Positions 8,562 through 23,026 of a stretch of 64,000 nt of DNA are shown here, in pieces. Numbering within the stretch: position 1 is the first letter of the stretch; each line of letters starts with the position of its first letter. This DNA comes from Solidesulfovibrio alcoholivorans DSM 5433 (GTDB lineage Bacteria; Desulfobacterota; Desulfovibrionia; Desulfovibrionales; Desulfovibrionaceae): the NCBI RefSeq assembly GCF_000702665.1, contig NZ_JNJA01000014.1, positions 1-64,000 on the forward strand. The letters run 5' to 3'. A program made the position numbers and the translations under genes. The notes beneath the pieces are model-generated. The model worked only from the letters and a program-made list of their open reading frames with translations, was not told the DNA's origin and made no database searches.

Positions 8562-8987
8562 CTAGTGGGCGGTGGAGGCGATCGTGCCGGCGGTTTCCCG
8601 CACTTTCATGCGGTAGAACGCGCGCTGCATGGCGGCCTGCGCCCGGGCGAAGTCGACCTTCTCCTTCTCGCGTTCCAGGCGCTGCTTGGCGCGATCCTGG
8701 GCTCTGCGGGCGCGTTCGACGTCGATGTCCTCGGGACGCTCGGCCACTTCGGCCAGGACCGTCACCTTGTTGCCGGACACTTCCGCGAACCCGCCGGAGA
8801 CGAAGACATAGTTCGCCTTGCCGCCGACCTTGTACATCAGGCTGCCGATGCCAAGGGCGGACAGAAACGGGATGTGGTTGGCCATGACGCCGAATTCGCC
8901 AAGCAGACCCGGCGCGCCCACGTACTCCACGTCCTGGGACAAGACGAGCTTGTCCGGAGTGACGATTTCAAGGAGAAGTTGGGCCAT
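8562..8987 (-). CDS. atpC: ATP synthase F1 epsilon subunit
   Basis: 141 residues with the epsilon beta-sandwich ([43 protein letters not shown]) and the C-terminal helical hairpin ([15 protein letters not shown]). It forms the foot of the rotating central stalk and can inhibit ATP hydrolysis. Five bases separate it from atpD, and the operon terminator follows it, so this is taken as the canonical copy; a paralog lies beyond the terminator. Confidence 0.95.
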   Translation of the reverse strand: MAQLLLEIVTPDKLVLSQDVEYVGAPGLLGEFGVMANHIPFLSALGIGSLMYKVGGKANYVFVSGGFAEVSGNKVTVLAEVAERPEDIDVERARRAQDRAKQRLEREKEKVDFARAQAAMQRAFYRMKVRETAGTIASTAH

Positions 8988-8992
8988 GGCGT

Positions 8993-10423
<1,431 letters not shown>

Positions 10424-11308
10424 TTATCCCTTGAGTGCTTCGGAACCGCCGACGATGTCCATCAGTTCCTTGGTGATGGCCGCCTGCCGGGCCTTGTTGT
10501 AGACCAGGGTCAGCGAACTGACGAGGTCGTCGCAGTTCCTGGTGGCATTGTCCATGGACCGCATGCGGGCGGCATGCTCGCTGGCCGAGGTGTCAAGCAG
10601 CCCACGGTAGAGCTGGACATTGATGAACCGGGGCAGCAGTTCGGCCAGCAGGCCTTCCACCGACGGTTCATACAGGTACTCGGCCTTGGGTCCGCTCGGC
10701 TCCGCCGCCACCTCGCCGGCCTCGGCCGGGGACAGGGGCAAAACCGGCAGCAGGGTGGCTTCCTGCCGGGCAAGGCTCACGAACTTGCCGAAGGCCATGA
10801 TCACTTCGTCGTAGGTGCCGCCGACGTACCCGCCTATGACATCGCTGCCGATGCGGGTGGCCAGCGAGAAGTCGAACGAACCCATCTCGTTGACGTAGGC
10901 GGTCACGATCTCGAACTCGCTGTGGCGGAACACGTCGCGGCCCTTGCGGCCCACGCACAGCACCTTGACGGTTTTGCCTTCGGCGGCTTTGGCCTTGGCC
11001 ACCTTGAGGGCGGCCGAAGCGATGTTGTGGTTGAAAGCGCCGCACAGGCCGCGGTCGGAGGTGATGACGACCATGAGGACGGTCTTCACTTCCTCGCGGG
11101 CTTCCAGCAGCGGATGGACCGAGGGATCGGCCCCCTTGGCCAGTTCGCCGAGCATTTCGTAGAACTTGTCGGCATAGGGGCGAAACCGCTCGATGCGCGC
11201 CTGGGCGCTGCGCAGCTTGGCCGAGGCCACCATGTTCATGGCCTTGGTGATCTGCTTGGTCTTTTTGACCGCGGTGATCTTGTTTTTTACGTCTTTGAGC
11301 GCAGGCAT
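10424..11308 (-). CDS. atpG: ATP synthase F1 gamma subunit
   Basis: 294 residues. The N-terminal helix starts MPALKDVKNKITAVKKTKQITKAMNMVA (first part given by residues 1-28), with SDRGLCGAFNHN near residue 85 and the C-terminal helix containing ATRNCDDLVSSLTLVYNKARQ. These helices form the rotating shaft inside the alpha-beta ring. Position between atpA and atpD is standard. Confidence 0.97.
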   Translation of the reverse strand: MPALKDVKNKITAVKKTKQITKAMNMVASAKLRSAQARIERFRPYADKFYEMLGELAKGADPSVHPLLEAREEVKTVLMVVITSDRGLCGAFNHNIASAALKVAKAKAAEGKTVKVLCVGRKGRDVFRHSEFEIVTAYVNEMGSFDFSLATRIGSDVIGGYVGGTYDEVIMAFGKFVSLARQEATLLPVLPLSPAEAGEVAAEPSGPKAEYLYEPSVEGLLAELLPRFINVQLYRGLLDTSASEHAARMRSMDNATRNCDDLVSSLTLVYNKARQAAITKELMDIVGGSEALKG

Positions 11309-11371
11309 GGCTCCCCCTTTAGGCCTGTCGTTGCGTTGCGAAAAACGCGCTTGTTTTCGGCAACAGCCCGA

Positions 11372-12880
<1,509 letters not shown>

Positions 12881-12884
12881 GGCC

Positions 12885-13436
12885 CTACTCACCCCTCTTG
12901 ATTTGTTCTTTCAATATTTCAAGTTGGGCGCGAAGGCTCGCGTCCAACACCTTGTCGCCGACCTTGAGGAGCACGCCGCCGAGGATGGCGGGATCGACGC
13001 CGAAGGACAGCACCAGCTTCTTGCCGGACTGTTTCTCGAGCTTGGCCTTGATCTGGTCCTGACGCTGATCGGACAGCGTGTAGGCGGTGACGAGCTGCCC
13101 GCGCAGCACGCCCTCTGCCTCGTCCAGCAGGGTCCGGTAGTAGGCGGACACCTCGAGGACGATCGCCAGACGCTCCTTGTCGGCCAGAAGCGACAGGAAG
13201 TTGACCACCATGGGCTTCAGGCCCAGCTTGCCCACCACACCGGCCAGCACCGCCTTCTTGTCTTCGGCGGCAACGACGGGGTTGGCAAAGACCTTCAGCA
13301 GGTCCGGGGACGCCTCAAGGACGGAGGCGAACGCCTCCATGTCCTTGCCGTACTCCGCCGGAGCCTTCTTGCCGGCCTTCTTGGCCAGCGCGAAGAGCGC
13401 CTTGGCGTAACGGCGCGCGACGATGTTGCCGGTCAA
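12885..13436 (-). CDS. atpH: ATP synthase F1 delta subunit
   Basis: 183 residues of the OSCP/delta family: N-terminal [15 protein letters not shown] helix bundle and the C-terminal motif region ending [20 protein letters not shown]. It joins the peripheral stalk to the top of F1. Its start overlaps the atpF stop by four bases, consistent with coupled translation. Confidence 0.96.
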   Translation of the reverse strand: MTGNIVARRYAKALFALAKKAGKKAPAEYGKDMEAFASVLEASPDLLKVFANPVVAAEDKKAVLAGVVGKLGLKPMVVNFLSLLADKERLAIVLEVSAYYRTLLDEAEGVLRGQLVTAYTLSDQRQDQIKAKLEKQSGKKLVLSFGVDPAILGGVLLKVGDKVLDASLRAQLEILKEQIKRGE

Positions 13437-14017
13437 TTGAACACCACCTTTGTTAAGTATTCATCCACAAGCTTTTCCTGGTCCTTGGCAGTCAGCTTCT
13501 TCTCGAGCATGGCGCTGGCGGCACCGACCACGGCGTCGGCCAGCTCGGCGCGCAGCTTCTGCGCGGCGACGCGGCCTTCGGCCTCGGCGGCGGCGACGGC
13601 CTGCTCGCGGATCTGCACGGCCTTGGCTTCGGCGGCGGCGATGATGGAGTCGCGAAGGGCCTCGCCCTGCCGGCGATACTCTTCCTCGATCTTCGCCTTC
13701 TCCTCGGCCAGGTTGCTGATGGAAGCCTCGATGTCGGCCAGGCGCTTGGCAGCGTCGGCCTTGCGGACGTCAAGGTCGGACAGCTGGTTCTCGATGCCCT
13801 GGCTGCGCCCGCGGAAGAAGCCCACGATCTTCTTGCCCGCCAGCTTGGCGATGACGCCGAACACCAGCACGAAGTTGATCACCCGAAACAGGAAGTCCTT
13901 CCAGTTGAGCCCGTGATGTGCCGCTTCCGCGCCGCTCTCGGCGTCCCCCGAGGCGTAGGCCACGGCGGCCACGCCGAGGACGAGGGCCACGACGGCGATG
14001 AGGTGGAGCCTTTTCAA
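13433..14017 (-). CDS. atpF: ATP synthase F0 b subunit
   Basis: About 194 residues: an N-terminal signal-like hydrophobic segment (KRLHLIAVVALVLGVAAVAY), a membrane helix (FLFRVINFVLVFGVIAKLA), then a long alanine/glutamate/lysine-rich peripheral-stalk coiled coil. I take TTG (14015-14017) as the start because GGGAGG lies six bases upstream; a GTG ten codons earlier is possible but would sit before that ribosome site. Together with the b' protein next door it makes a heterodimeric stalk, as in photosynthetic bacteria and desulfovibrios. Confidence 0.9.
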   Translation of the reverse strand: MKRLHLIAVVALVLGVAAVAYASGDAESGAEAAHHGLNWKDFLFRVINFVLVFGVIAKLAGKKIVGFFRGRSQGIENQLSDLDVRKADAAKRLADIEASISNLAEEKAKIEEEYRRQGEALRDSIIAAAEAKAVQIREQAVAAAEAEGRVAAQKLRAELADAVVGAASAMLEKKLTAKDQEKLVDEYLTKVVFN

Positions 14018-14063
14018 TTGAACCCTCCCTTTCCTTGAGAAATCCACGTAAACCCCCGGAACC

Positions 14064-14483
14064 CTAGGCCGCCAACACTTTGGCCACAGCCTTGGAAGCC
14101 AGACCCGACACTTTGCCCTTGAGCGCCTTTTCCGCGGTCTCCGACTGGGCGGCGATGTCCGCCCGGGCGGCCTGCACCTTGGAGGCCGCTTCGGCGGCCG
14201 CGGCGTCCAGAATCGCCTTTTCCTTGGCCTGTCCCTCTTCCTTCATGGCCATGCGCCCGGCCGTGGCGGCCGCGCGCGCGGCGTCAAGGGCCGCTTCGTA
14301 GTCCCTGAGCTTGCCATCGGCGGAGGAGGTGAACGATTCGATGCCTTCCAGCTGGGAGGCCATGAATTCGGCCCGTTTCTTGAGCATGCGACGGATGGGC
14401 CCGATGAGGATGACGTTGAGCAGGATCAGGATGAGCAGAAAATTGACGACTTGGACGAAAAACGTGGCGTTTAAGTCAATCAT
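14064..14483 (-). CDS. ATP synthase F0 b' subunit
   Basis: 139 residues starting MIDLNATFFVQVVNFLLILI, a single membrane helix, followed by a charged coiled coil. It is the second b-type stalk subunit and the first gene of the F1/stalk operon. GGAGG stands seven bases before the ATG. Upstream, at 14501-14518, is a Rex-like operator, placing the whole operon under probable NADH/NAD+ control. Confidence 0.92.
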   Translation of the reverse strand: MIDLNATFFVQVVNFLLILILLNVILIGPIRRMLKKRAEFMASQLEGIESFTSSADGKLRDYEAALDAARAAATAGRMAMKEEGQAKEKAILDAAAAEAASKVQAARADIAAQSETAEKALKGKVSGLASKAVAKVLAA

Positions 14484-14500
14484 CGGCACCCTCCGGGAGG

Positions 14501-14518
14501 TTGTGAAAATTTTTGCAA
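14501..14518. promoter_or_regulatory. Rex-like operator in front of the F1 ATP synthase operon
   Basis: TTGTGAAAATTTTTGCAA lies 18-35 bases upstream of the b' start codon. The half-sites TTGTGAA and TTTGCAA are separated by four bases, close to the Rex consensus TTGTGAAnnnnTTCACAA (two mismatches in the second half). A rex gene lies at 29119 in this window beside the F0 operon, and ATP synthase genes are known Rex targets in Desulfovibrio. A repressor here would cover the promoter or early leader. Confidence 0.7.
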
Positions 14519-14625
14519 AGTCAGCAAGCGGCTGTAGCGAATTTGGCCCGACCTGTCCAGCCCTTTTTGACAAAATTCGCGACGGCCCCCGGCCGCTAAA
14601 CCCGTATCCTGCAAGCCTTTACGAC

Positions 14626-15018
14626 TTATTCTTCAAGGGGTTGCGGCGTTCCGGCGGGCAGGGACGCCTCCGGCGCGGACGCCGTCCGGCGAGCCGCATC
14701 CATGACAACGGCCCCCTCCAGGAAACCGCCTTCCTCCACTTCCAGAACCGGCGTGCGCACCGACCCTGTGAGCCGGCCCGTGCGCGTGACCGTGACCTTG
14801 GCCGCGGCGGCGACCTCGGCCGCGACGTCGCCGCCGCAGGACAGACGCCCCACCGCGACGCTGCCCGTGACCCTGGCGCTGCTGCCGACGATGAGCGTGC
14901 CGCCGGAGACGATCTCCCCGTCGAACACGCCGTCCAGACGCACCACGCCCTCAAACGCCAGCCGGCCCGTGAAAAACGTCCCGGCGCCCAGAAAGGCGTT
15001 GATGTCGTGCTTGCCCAC
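14626..15018 (-). CDS. Bactofilin
   Basis: 130 residues of the bactofilin (DUF583) family. The core is a right-handed beta-helix built from short repeats rich in G, V and I (FTGRLAFEGVVRLDGVFDGE, IVGSSARVTGSVAVG), flanked by unstructured ends. Bactofilins polymerise without nucleotide and scaffold cell-shape enzymes. The start is a GTG (15016-15018) preceded by GGAGG within a small GC palindrome. Position after rodA and the mre genes supports a cell-shape role. Confidence 0.85.
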   Translation of the reverse strand: MGKHDINAFLGAGTFFTGRLAFEGVVRLDGVFDGEIVSGGTLIVGSSARVTGSVAVGRLSCGGDVAAEVAAAAKVTVTRTGRLTGSVRTPVLEVEEGGFLEGAVVMDAARRTASAPEASLPAGTPQPLEE

Positions 15019-15080
15019 GGAGGTCCTCCGGCAGCCGGCGTGGCGAACCACCCCGTGCGCCGTGCCGGACCCCTCCCGTG

Positions 15081-16193
15081 CTAGCTTTTCTTGAAAAGAA
15101 AACGCCGCATGGAGACGTTGACGACGATGCCCACGAGGGTGAAGTTCACGATGGTGGCGCTTCCCCCGTAACTGATGAACGGCAGGGGGATGCCAACGAC
15201 CGGCATGATGCCGAGCACCATACCCATGTTGATGAGGATTTGCCAGAAGAAATAGAAAAAGACCCCGGCTGCGAGATAGCTGCCGAAACGGTCTTTCGCG
15301 TTCCTGGCCGTCATGTAGAACTGAAGCAAAAACAGGCAGAAAAGCGTGAGCAAGACAATGCCGCCGATAAAACCCCATTCCTCGGCGAAGACGGCCACGG
15401 CGAAGTCCGTGTGTTTTTCCGGCAGGTAGCGCAACTGGCTCTGCGTACCTTCCAGAAAGCCCTTGCCCCACATCTGTCCCGAGCCGATGGCGATCTGGGA
15501 CTGGATGATGTGGTAGCCCGCGCCGAGCGGGTCGCGCTCGGGATCGAACAGCGTCAGGATGCGGCCCTTCTGGTAGGGCTTGAGGAAGAACCAGCCGCAG
15601 GGGATGAGGATCGGCCCGGCTATGGCCAGGGTCTTGAACACCGGCCCGGTCAGGCCGCGGTAGAGGATCAGGCCGCACACCAGCAGCAGGACGTTGAGGC
15701 CCGTGCCGAGGTCGGGCTCGACGATGATGAGCCCGGCAATCGGCAGCGACGCGGCCAGAATGCCGGCCAGCTCCAGCCAGCCCAGGCGCTCGGAGCGTTT
15801 GGAAAGCAGCTTGGCCGCCAGCAGGAGCATGGCAATCTTGGCCAGCTCGCTCGGCTGGAAGGCGTAGCCGCCGATCGGCAGCCAGCGCTTGGCCCCGGAC
15901 ACGGTCTTGCCGAAGATGAGCACCATGGCCAAAAGCACGGCCACGGAGAGGGCCAGGGGCCAGGCGATGGTGCCAAGGTGCCGGTAGTCGAACAGCACCA
16001 TGCCGACCATGCAGCACAGCCCTCCGAGACCCCAGATAAGCTGCTTGTTGTAGAAGGGCTGGAGCGACAGCTCGTCACCCATGCGGAAACCGCTGGCCGA
16101 ATAGAGGTTGAGCACACCCACGCCGAAGAGCAGCGCGGTCAGCCCCAGAAGCGGCCAGTTGATGCAAAAGATGAGTCGTCTGTCGAACGGCAT
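15081..16193 (-). CDS. rodA: Rod shape-determining peptidoglycan polymerase RodA
   Basis: 370 residues, a polytopic SEDS-family membrane protein with about ten helices. Recognisable stretches are LYSASG near residue 30, GAKRWLPIGGYAFQPSELAK (about 98-117), EPDLGTGLN and GIPLPFISYGGS near the C-terminus. It polymerises glycan strands together with PBP2, whose gene is directly upstream (21 bases). Confidence 0.96.
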   Translation of the reverse strand: MPFDRRLIFCINWPLLGLTALLFGVGVLNLYSASGFRMGDELSLQPFYNKQLIWGLGGLCCMVGMVLFDYRHLGTIAWPLALSVAVLLAMVLIFGKTVSGAKRWLPIGGYAFQPSELAKIAMLLLAAKLLSKRSERLGWLELAGILAASLPIAGLIIVEPDLGTGLNVLLLVCGLILYRGLTGPVFKTLAIAGPILIPCGWFFLKPYQKGRILTLFDPERDPLGAGYHIIQSQIAIGSGQMWGKGFLEGTQSQLRYLPEKHTDFAVAVFAEEWGFIGGIVLLTLFCLFLLQFYMTARNAKDRFGSYLAAGVFFYFFWQILINMGMVLGIMPVVGIPLPFISYGGSATIVNFTLVGIVVNVSMRRFLFKKS

Positions 16194-16214
16194 GGGTCTT
16201 CCTGAAAAAGGCGG

Positions 16215-18074
16215 CTAATCGCCCACGTCGCCGGGTTCGGCGGCTGCCGGCTGGGCCTCCGGGGCCGGCGCGGCGGCGCGGGATCTGGCCGGGGCCGGTC
16301 CGAACAGCTGCTCGAAGATCTTGCGCTCGATGGGGCCGCAGATCTCGCCGCCGTGGCCGCCGCCGTGCTCCACGATGCAGACCACGACGTACGTCTTGCC
16401 GTCCTTCTTGCCCCAGCTCGCCATCCAGGCGTGGTCGCGCTGCTCGTAGGGCATGAACTTGCCCTTGATGCGCACGTCGGGGTTGATGAGCTTGACCACC
16501 TGCGCCGTGCCGGTCTTGGCGCCGGTCACCACGTCGGAACGGTAGAGCGACTTGCCCGTGCCGCGCTCGACCGTGGCGACCATGGCGTCGAGGATGAACT
16601 GGCGGTCGCCCTCCTTGAGCGGCAGCAAGGCGTCCACCTTGGGCTCCTCGGTTTCCACCAACTCCGGCTTGCGCAGCTTGCCGTCGCCGACCAGGGCCGA
16701 GAGATAGCGCGCGACCTGCAACGGCGAAGTGAGCACGTAGCCCTGGCCGATGGAGGCGATGACGGTCTCGCCCCGGGACCAGGCCGCGCCGAAACGCTTG
16801 CGCTTCCATTCCTTGGACGGGATGAGCCCGGCCTTCTCGTGGGGAAGGTCGATGCCCGTGCGCGCGCCGAAACCGCTGGCCAGGGCGTACTCGTGGAGGT
16901 TGTCAATGCCCATCTTGTCGCCGAGCTTGTAGAAATACACGTCGCAGGAGTGCACCAGGGCGTCTTTCATGGCCAGCGCGCCGAACCCGGACTTCTTCCA
17001 GTCGTGGAATTCCCGGTTGCCGACCTTGTACGCCGGCGGGCAGCTCACGACGTCGCCCGGTTTGATGAAGTTGCCGGAAAGCCCGGCCGCGGCCATGAGC
17101 AGCTTGAACACCGACCCGGGCGGATACACGCCCTGGGTGACGCGGTTCTGGATGGGATGGCGCGGGTTGTCGCGCAGTTCCTTCCACTTGTCGACCGGCA
17201 CGCCGAGCACGAACATGTTGTTGTCGTAGCTCGGTTCGCTGACCATGGCCCGTATCTTGCCCGTGTCGGGCTCCATGACGATGATGGCCCCGGCCTGGCC
17301 TTCGAGGAGCTTGGCGCACTCGCGCTGGAGGTTGATGTCGATGGCCAGGCGCACGTCGCTGCCGGCCTGCGGCGGTTCCAGGATCTGTTCGTTGTGCTGG
17401 CGGCCGAAGGCGTCCACCTCGACCTGCTTGCGGCCCTTGGACCCGCGCAATTCGTCCTCCAGAGTGTACTCCAGGCCCTGCTTGCCCACGGAGTCGCCAA
17501 GGGAGAGGTCCGGGCGCTTTTCCAGCTCCTCCTCGTTGGCCTCGGCCACGTAGCCGAGCACGTGGGCCATGAGCGGACCGGTGGGATAGAAACGCTTCTG
17601 GCGGATGACGATCTCGAGGCCCGGGTAGAGCATGGCGTTGGCCTCGATGTGGGCCAGGGCCTCGTAGGAGAGGTCGGTGATGAGCGTGAGCGGCTCGAAG
17701 GGTTTGACCCGCTTCTTGCCGCGGCGAAACGTCTCGAGCAACTGCGCCTTGTCCACGCCGGTCCACTCCGAGACCTTGGCCAGGGTGGCGTCCACGTCGG
17801 CGCAGTCCTCGCGCACGAGGCCCAGGGCGAAGGAGGGCTCGGACACGGCCAGGGGCACGCCGTTGACGTCCACGATGCGGCCCCGGGCGGAATTGATGCG
17901 CACCTGGCGCAACTGGTTGTCCCGGGCCATTTCCGCGAACTTGCCCCCTTTGTGCACCTGCAGATACCACAGGCGCAGGGTGAACAGGCAGAAAAGCCCG
18001 AGCACCAGCACCTGGAGCAGGATGAGCCCGGAACGGGGGGCGTGTTGTTGCGGGGTTTCGGTTTCAAGCCGCAT
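16215..18074 (-). CDS. mrdA: Penicillin-binding protein 2 (peptidoglycan transpeptidase)
   Basis: 619 residues. One N-terminal membrane helix (SGLILLQVLVLGLFCLFTLR) precedes the PBP dimerisation domain and a transpeptidase domain with the three active-site motifs: SVFK (catalytic serine, in PPGSVFKLLMAAAG), SCD, and KTGTAQV. It crosslinks lateral-wall peptidoglycan with RodA. The ATG at 18072-18074 is chosen by N-terminal homology; it overlaps the mreD stop by 11 bases. The tail is alanine/proline rich. Confidence 0.96.
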   Translation of the reverse strand: MRLETETPQQHAPRSGLILLQVLVLGLFCLFTLRLWYLQVHKGGKFAEMARDNQLRQVRINSARGRIVDVNGVPLAVSEPSFALGLVREDCADVDATLAKVSEWTGVDKAQLLETFRRGKKRVKPFEPLTLITDLSYEALAHIEANAMLYPGLEIVIRQKRFYPTGPLMAHVLGYVAEANEEELEKRPDLSLGDSVGKQGLEYTLEDELRGSKGRKQVEVDAFGRQHNEQILEPPQAGSDVRLAIDINLQRECAKLLEGQAGAIIVMEPDTGKIRAMVSEPSYDNNMFVLGVPVDKWKELRDNPRHPIQNRVTQGVYPPGSVFKLLMAAAGLSGNFIKPGDVVSCPPAYKVGNREFHDWKKSGFGALAMKDALVHSCDVYFYKLGDKMGIDNLHEYALASGFGARTGIDLPHEKAGLIPSKEWKRKRFGAAWSRGETVIASIGQGYVLTSPLQVARYLSALVGDGKLRKPELVETEEPKVDALLPLKEGDRQFILDAMVATVERGTGKSLYRSDVVTGAKTGTAQVVKLINPDVRIKGKFMPYEQRDHAWMASWGKKDGKTYVVVCIVEHGGGHGGEICGPIERKIFEQLFGPAPARSRAAAPAPEAQPAAAEPGDVGD

Positions 18075-18530
18075 GTGCGCTGTCCGGCAGGTAGTGGTGG
18101 ATGAGATAGACGACACCCCATTCCACCGGGAAAATCAAGGCTTGCAAGGCGCTCTCCGTCAGCAGCCGCTCGACCGGCACGGTCTGGTCCTGGAGCAGGA
18201 CCATCACACCGATGAGCAGGAAATGCATCGCCCCGAGGCTCGCGCCGAGGATGAACACGAACAGGAAGTTGCGCGCCTCGAACAGGCAGTGGCCGAAGAA
18301 ATACAGCCCGGCCAACGTCCCGTACCACAGCAGGCTCGCCCCGAACGGCAGACTGCCCGTACCCTCCTGGAGAAAAAGCCAGAGCACGCCCAGCCACAGG
18401 GGCACGGTCCATTTCTCTTCCTGCATGGCGAGGATAAGGCCGGGCGCCAGGAAGTCCACCCCCGGCATGACGTTTTGGAGCCACAGGCCGCACAGGGTGA
18501 AGACCGCCCAGAAGGTGATGCGGGCCGGCT

Positions 18531-18534
<4 letters not shown>
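18064..18534 (-). CDS. mreD: MreD-like membrane protein
   Basis: 156 residues, about five membrane helices, starting MKPARITFWAVFTLCGLWLQ. MreD proteins diverge strongly; the call rests on size, hydrophobicity and location between mreC and mrdA with short overlaps on both sides (4 and 11 bases). It is thought to link MreC to the RodA-PBP2 elongation complex. Confidence 0.82.
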
Positions 18535-21692
<3,158 letters not shown>

Positions 21693-21790
21693 GCGAAGGG
21701 GACCGTTCCCTCCCTGGCGCGCCGGGACGAAGTCGCGTAAGCTGTATCCAGCTGCCTGTCGCAACCGCAACGGCGGCACCGGAGGCCGAC

Positions 21791-22279
21791 ATGACCCACG
21801 CGACCGAAACCTGTCTGGCCGGTCCCCTGGCCCTGACCATTCAGTGGCGGGACGGGGAAGTCGCGAACATGTCCTTAACCTGGTCCAAGGGGAAAACCCG
21901 CACCCTGGCCACGGAAGACGGCGAGGCGATGCAGGCGGCGCTCGAACGCTACGTCGCGGGCGAGGAACCGCGCTGGCCCGATCTCCCCTACCGCTGGCAA
22001 GGGCTGTCGGAGTTCGCCCGCACGGTGCTGGACGCGCTTTCCCGCGTGCCCCGGGGACAGATGGTCAGCTACGGCTGGCTGGCGGCCAAGGCGGGACGCC
22101 CCAAGGCGGCCCGGGCCGTGGGCCGGATCATGGCGCAAAACCCCTTTCCGCTCGTCATCCCTTGCCACCGGGTCGTGGGCGCAAACGGCGCGCTTACGGG
22201 ATTCGGTCCGGGGCTCGACATGAAACGCTATCTGCTCGGGCGCGAGGGCGCGCCGACGGACAAGCTGCAAAAGGATTGA
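21791..22279 (+). CDS. ogt: Methylated-DNA-[protein]-cysteine S-methyltransferase
   Basis: 162 residues. The active-site motif PCHRVV (acceptor cysteine 125) lies in FPLVIPCHRVVGANGALTGF, with the DNA-binding helix region RVPRGQMVSYGWLAAKAGRP upstream. The enzyme repairs O6-alkylguanine by a suicide transfer to the cysteine. Seven bases separate its stop from ribE, so the two are probably co-transcribed. Confidence 0.94.
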   Translation: MTHATETCLAGPLALTIQWRDGEVANMSLTWSKGKTRTLATEDGEAMQAALERYVAGEEPRWPDLPYRWQGLSEFARTVLDALSRVPRGQMVSYGWLAAKAGRPKAARAVGRIMAQNPFPLVIPCHRVVGANGALTGFGPGLDMKRYLLGREGAPTDKLQKD

Positions 22280-22286
22280 CCCGACG

Positions 22287-22940
22287 ATGTTTACCGGACT
22301 GGTGATGGGACTTGGCCGCATCCTGGAGGCGAAAGCGCGCGGCGGGGAGACCCGCTTCCGCATCCGCACGCTTTTCGACCTCGACACAATTGTCCTTGGA
22401 GAATCCATCGCCGTAAACGGCGCCTGCCTGACCGTGGAAACGGCGGGCAAAAACGAGTTCACGGCCTACGCCTCGGCCGAGACGCTTTCCAAGACGGGAC
22501 TCGGAGCGCTGCGGCCCGGGGACACGGTCAACCTCGAACGCGCCCTGGCCCTGGGCGACCGGCTCGGCGGACATCTGGTCGCCGGGCACGTGGACTGCCA
22601 GGCCGTGATCGAATCCGCCGTGCCCGACGGCCAGTCCACGCGGTTCCGCCTGACCTTTCCGGAGGAATTCTCGGCCTACGTCGTGCCCAAGGGCTCGGTG
22701 GCCCTGGACGGCATCAGCCTCACGGTCAACGACTGCGGCGAGGGCTATCTCACGGTCAACATCATTCCTTCGACCATGGGCGCCACGACCATCGGCTCCT
22801 GGAAGCCGGGCCTCACGGTCAACATGGAGACGGACATGCTCGGCAAGTATGTGCTGCGCATGCTCGGCCCCTGGCGCGCGGCCGGCGAGGACAAGACCTC
22901 GCGCATCACCGAAGACTTCCTGCGCGACAACGGCTTCTAA
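22287..22940 (+). CDS. ribE: Riboflavin synthase alpha chain
   Basis: 217 residues made of two lumazine-binding repeats, first MFTGLVMGLGRI... with GACLTVE, second from GGHLVAGHVDC with GISLTVND. It converts two 6,7-dimethyl-8-ribityllumazine molecules to riboflavin. No FMN riboswitch is visible upstream; transcription probably comes from the ogt side. The convergent FliD-like gene follows after an intergenic repeat. Confidence 0.95.
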   Translation: MFTGLVMGLGRILEAKARGGETRFRIRTLFDLDTIVLGESIAVNGACLTVETAGKNEFTAYASAETLSKTGLGALRPGDTVNLERALALGDRLGGHLVAGHVDCQAVIESAVPDGQSTRFRLTFPEEFSAYVVPKGSVALDGISLTVNDCGEGYLTVNIIPSTMGATTIGSWKPGLTVNMETDMLGKYVLRMLGPWRAAGEDKTSRITEDFLRDNGF

Positions 22941-22965
22941 CTCCCGCCTCTATCTCTTTCCCTTT

Positions 22966-23024
22966 CGGGGTGGGCCAGGAGGGGCCCTCGGCCCCTCCTG
23001 GCCGCCGGAGGCATTCTCCCCTCC
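22966..23024. repeat. Short palindromic repeat module (AGGAGGGG variant)
   Basis: GGCCAGGAGGGG and CCCCTCCTGGCC form a perfect 12-bp stem, followed by GCCGGAGGCATTCT. It is the same module as at 217-272, but the G7/C7 stem is replaced by AGGAGGGG paired with CCCCTCCT. It lies between the convergent ribE and FliD-like genes and may terminate one or both transcripts. Confidence 0.75.
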
Positions 23025-23026
23025 CC

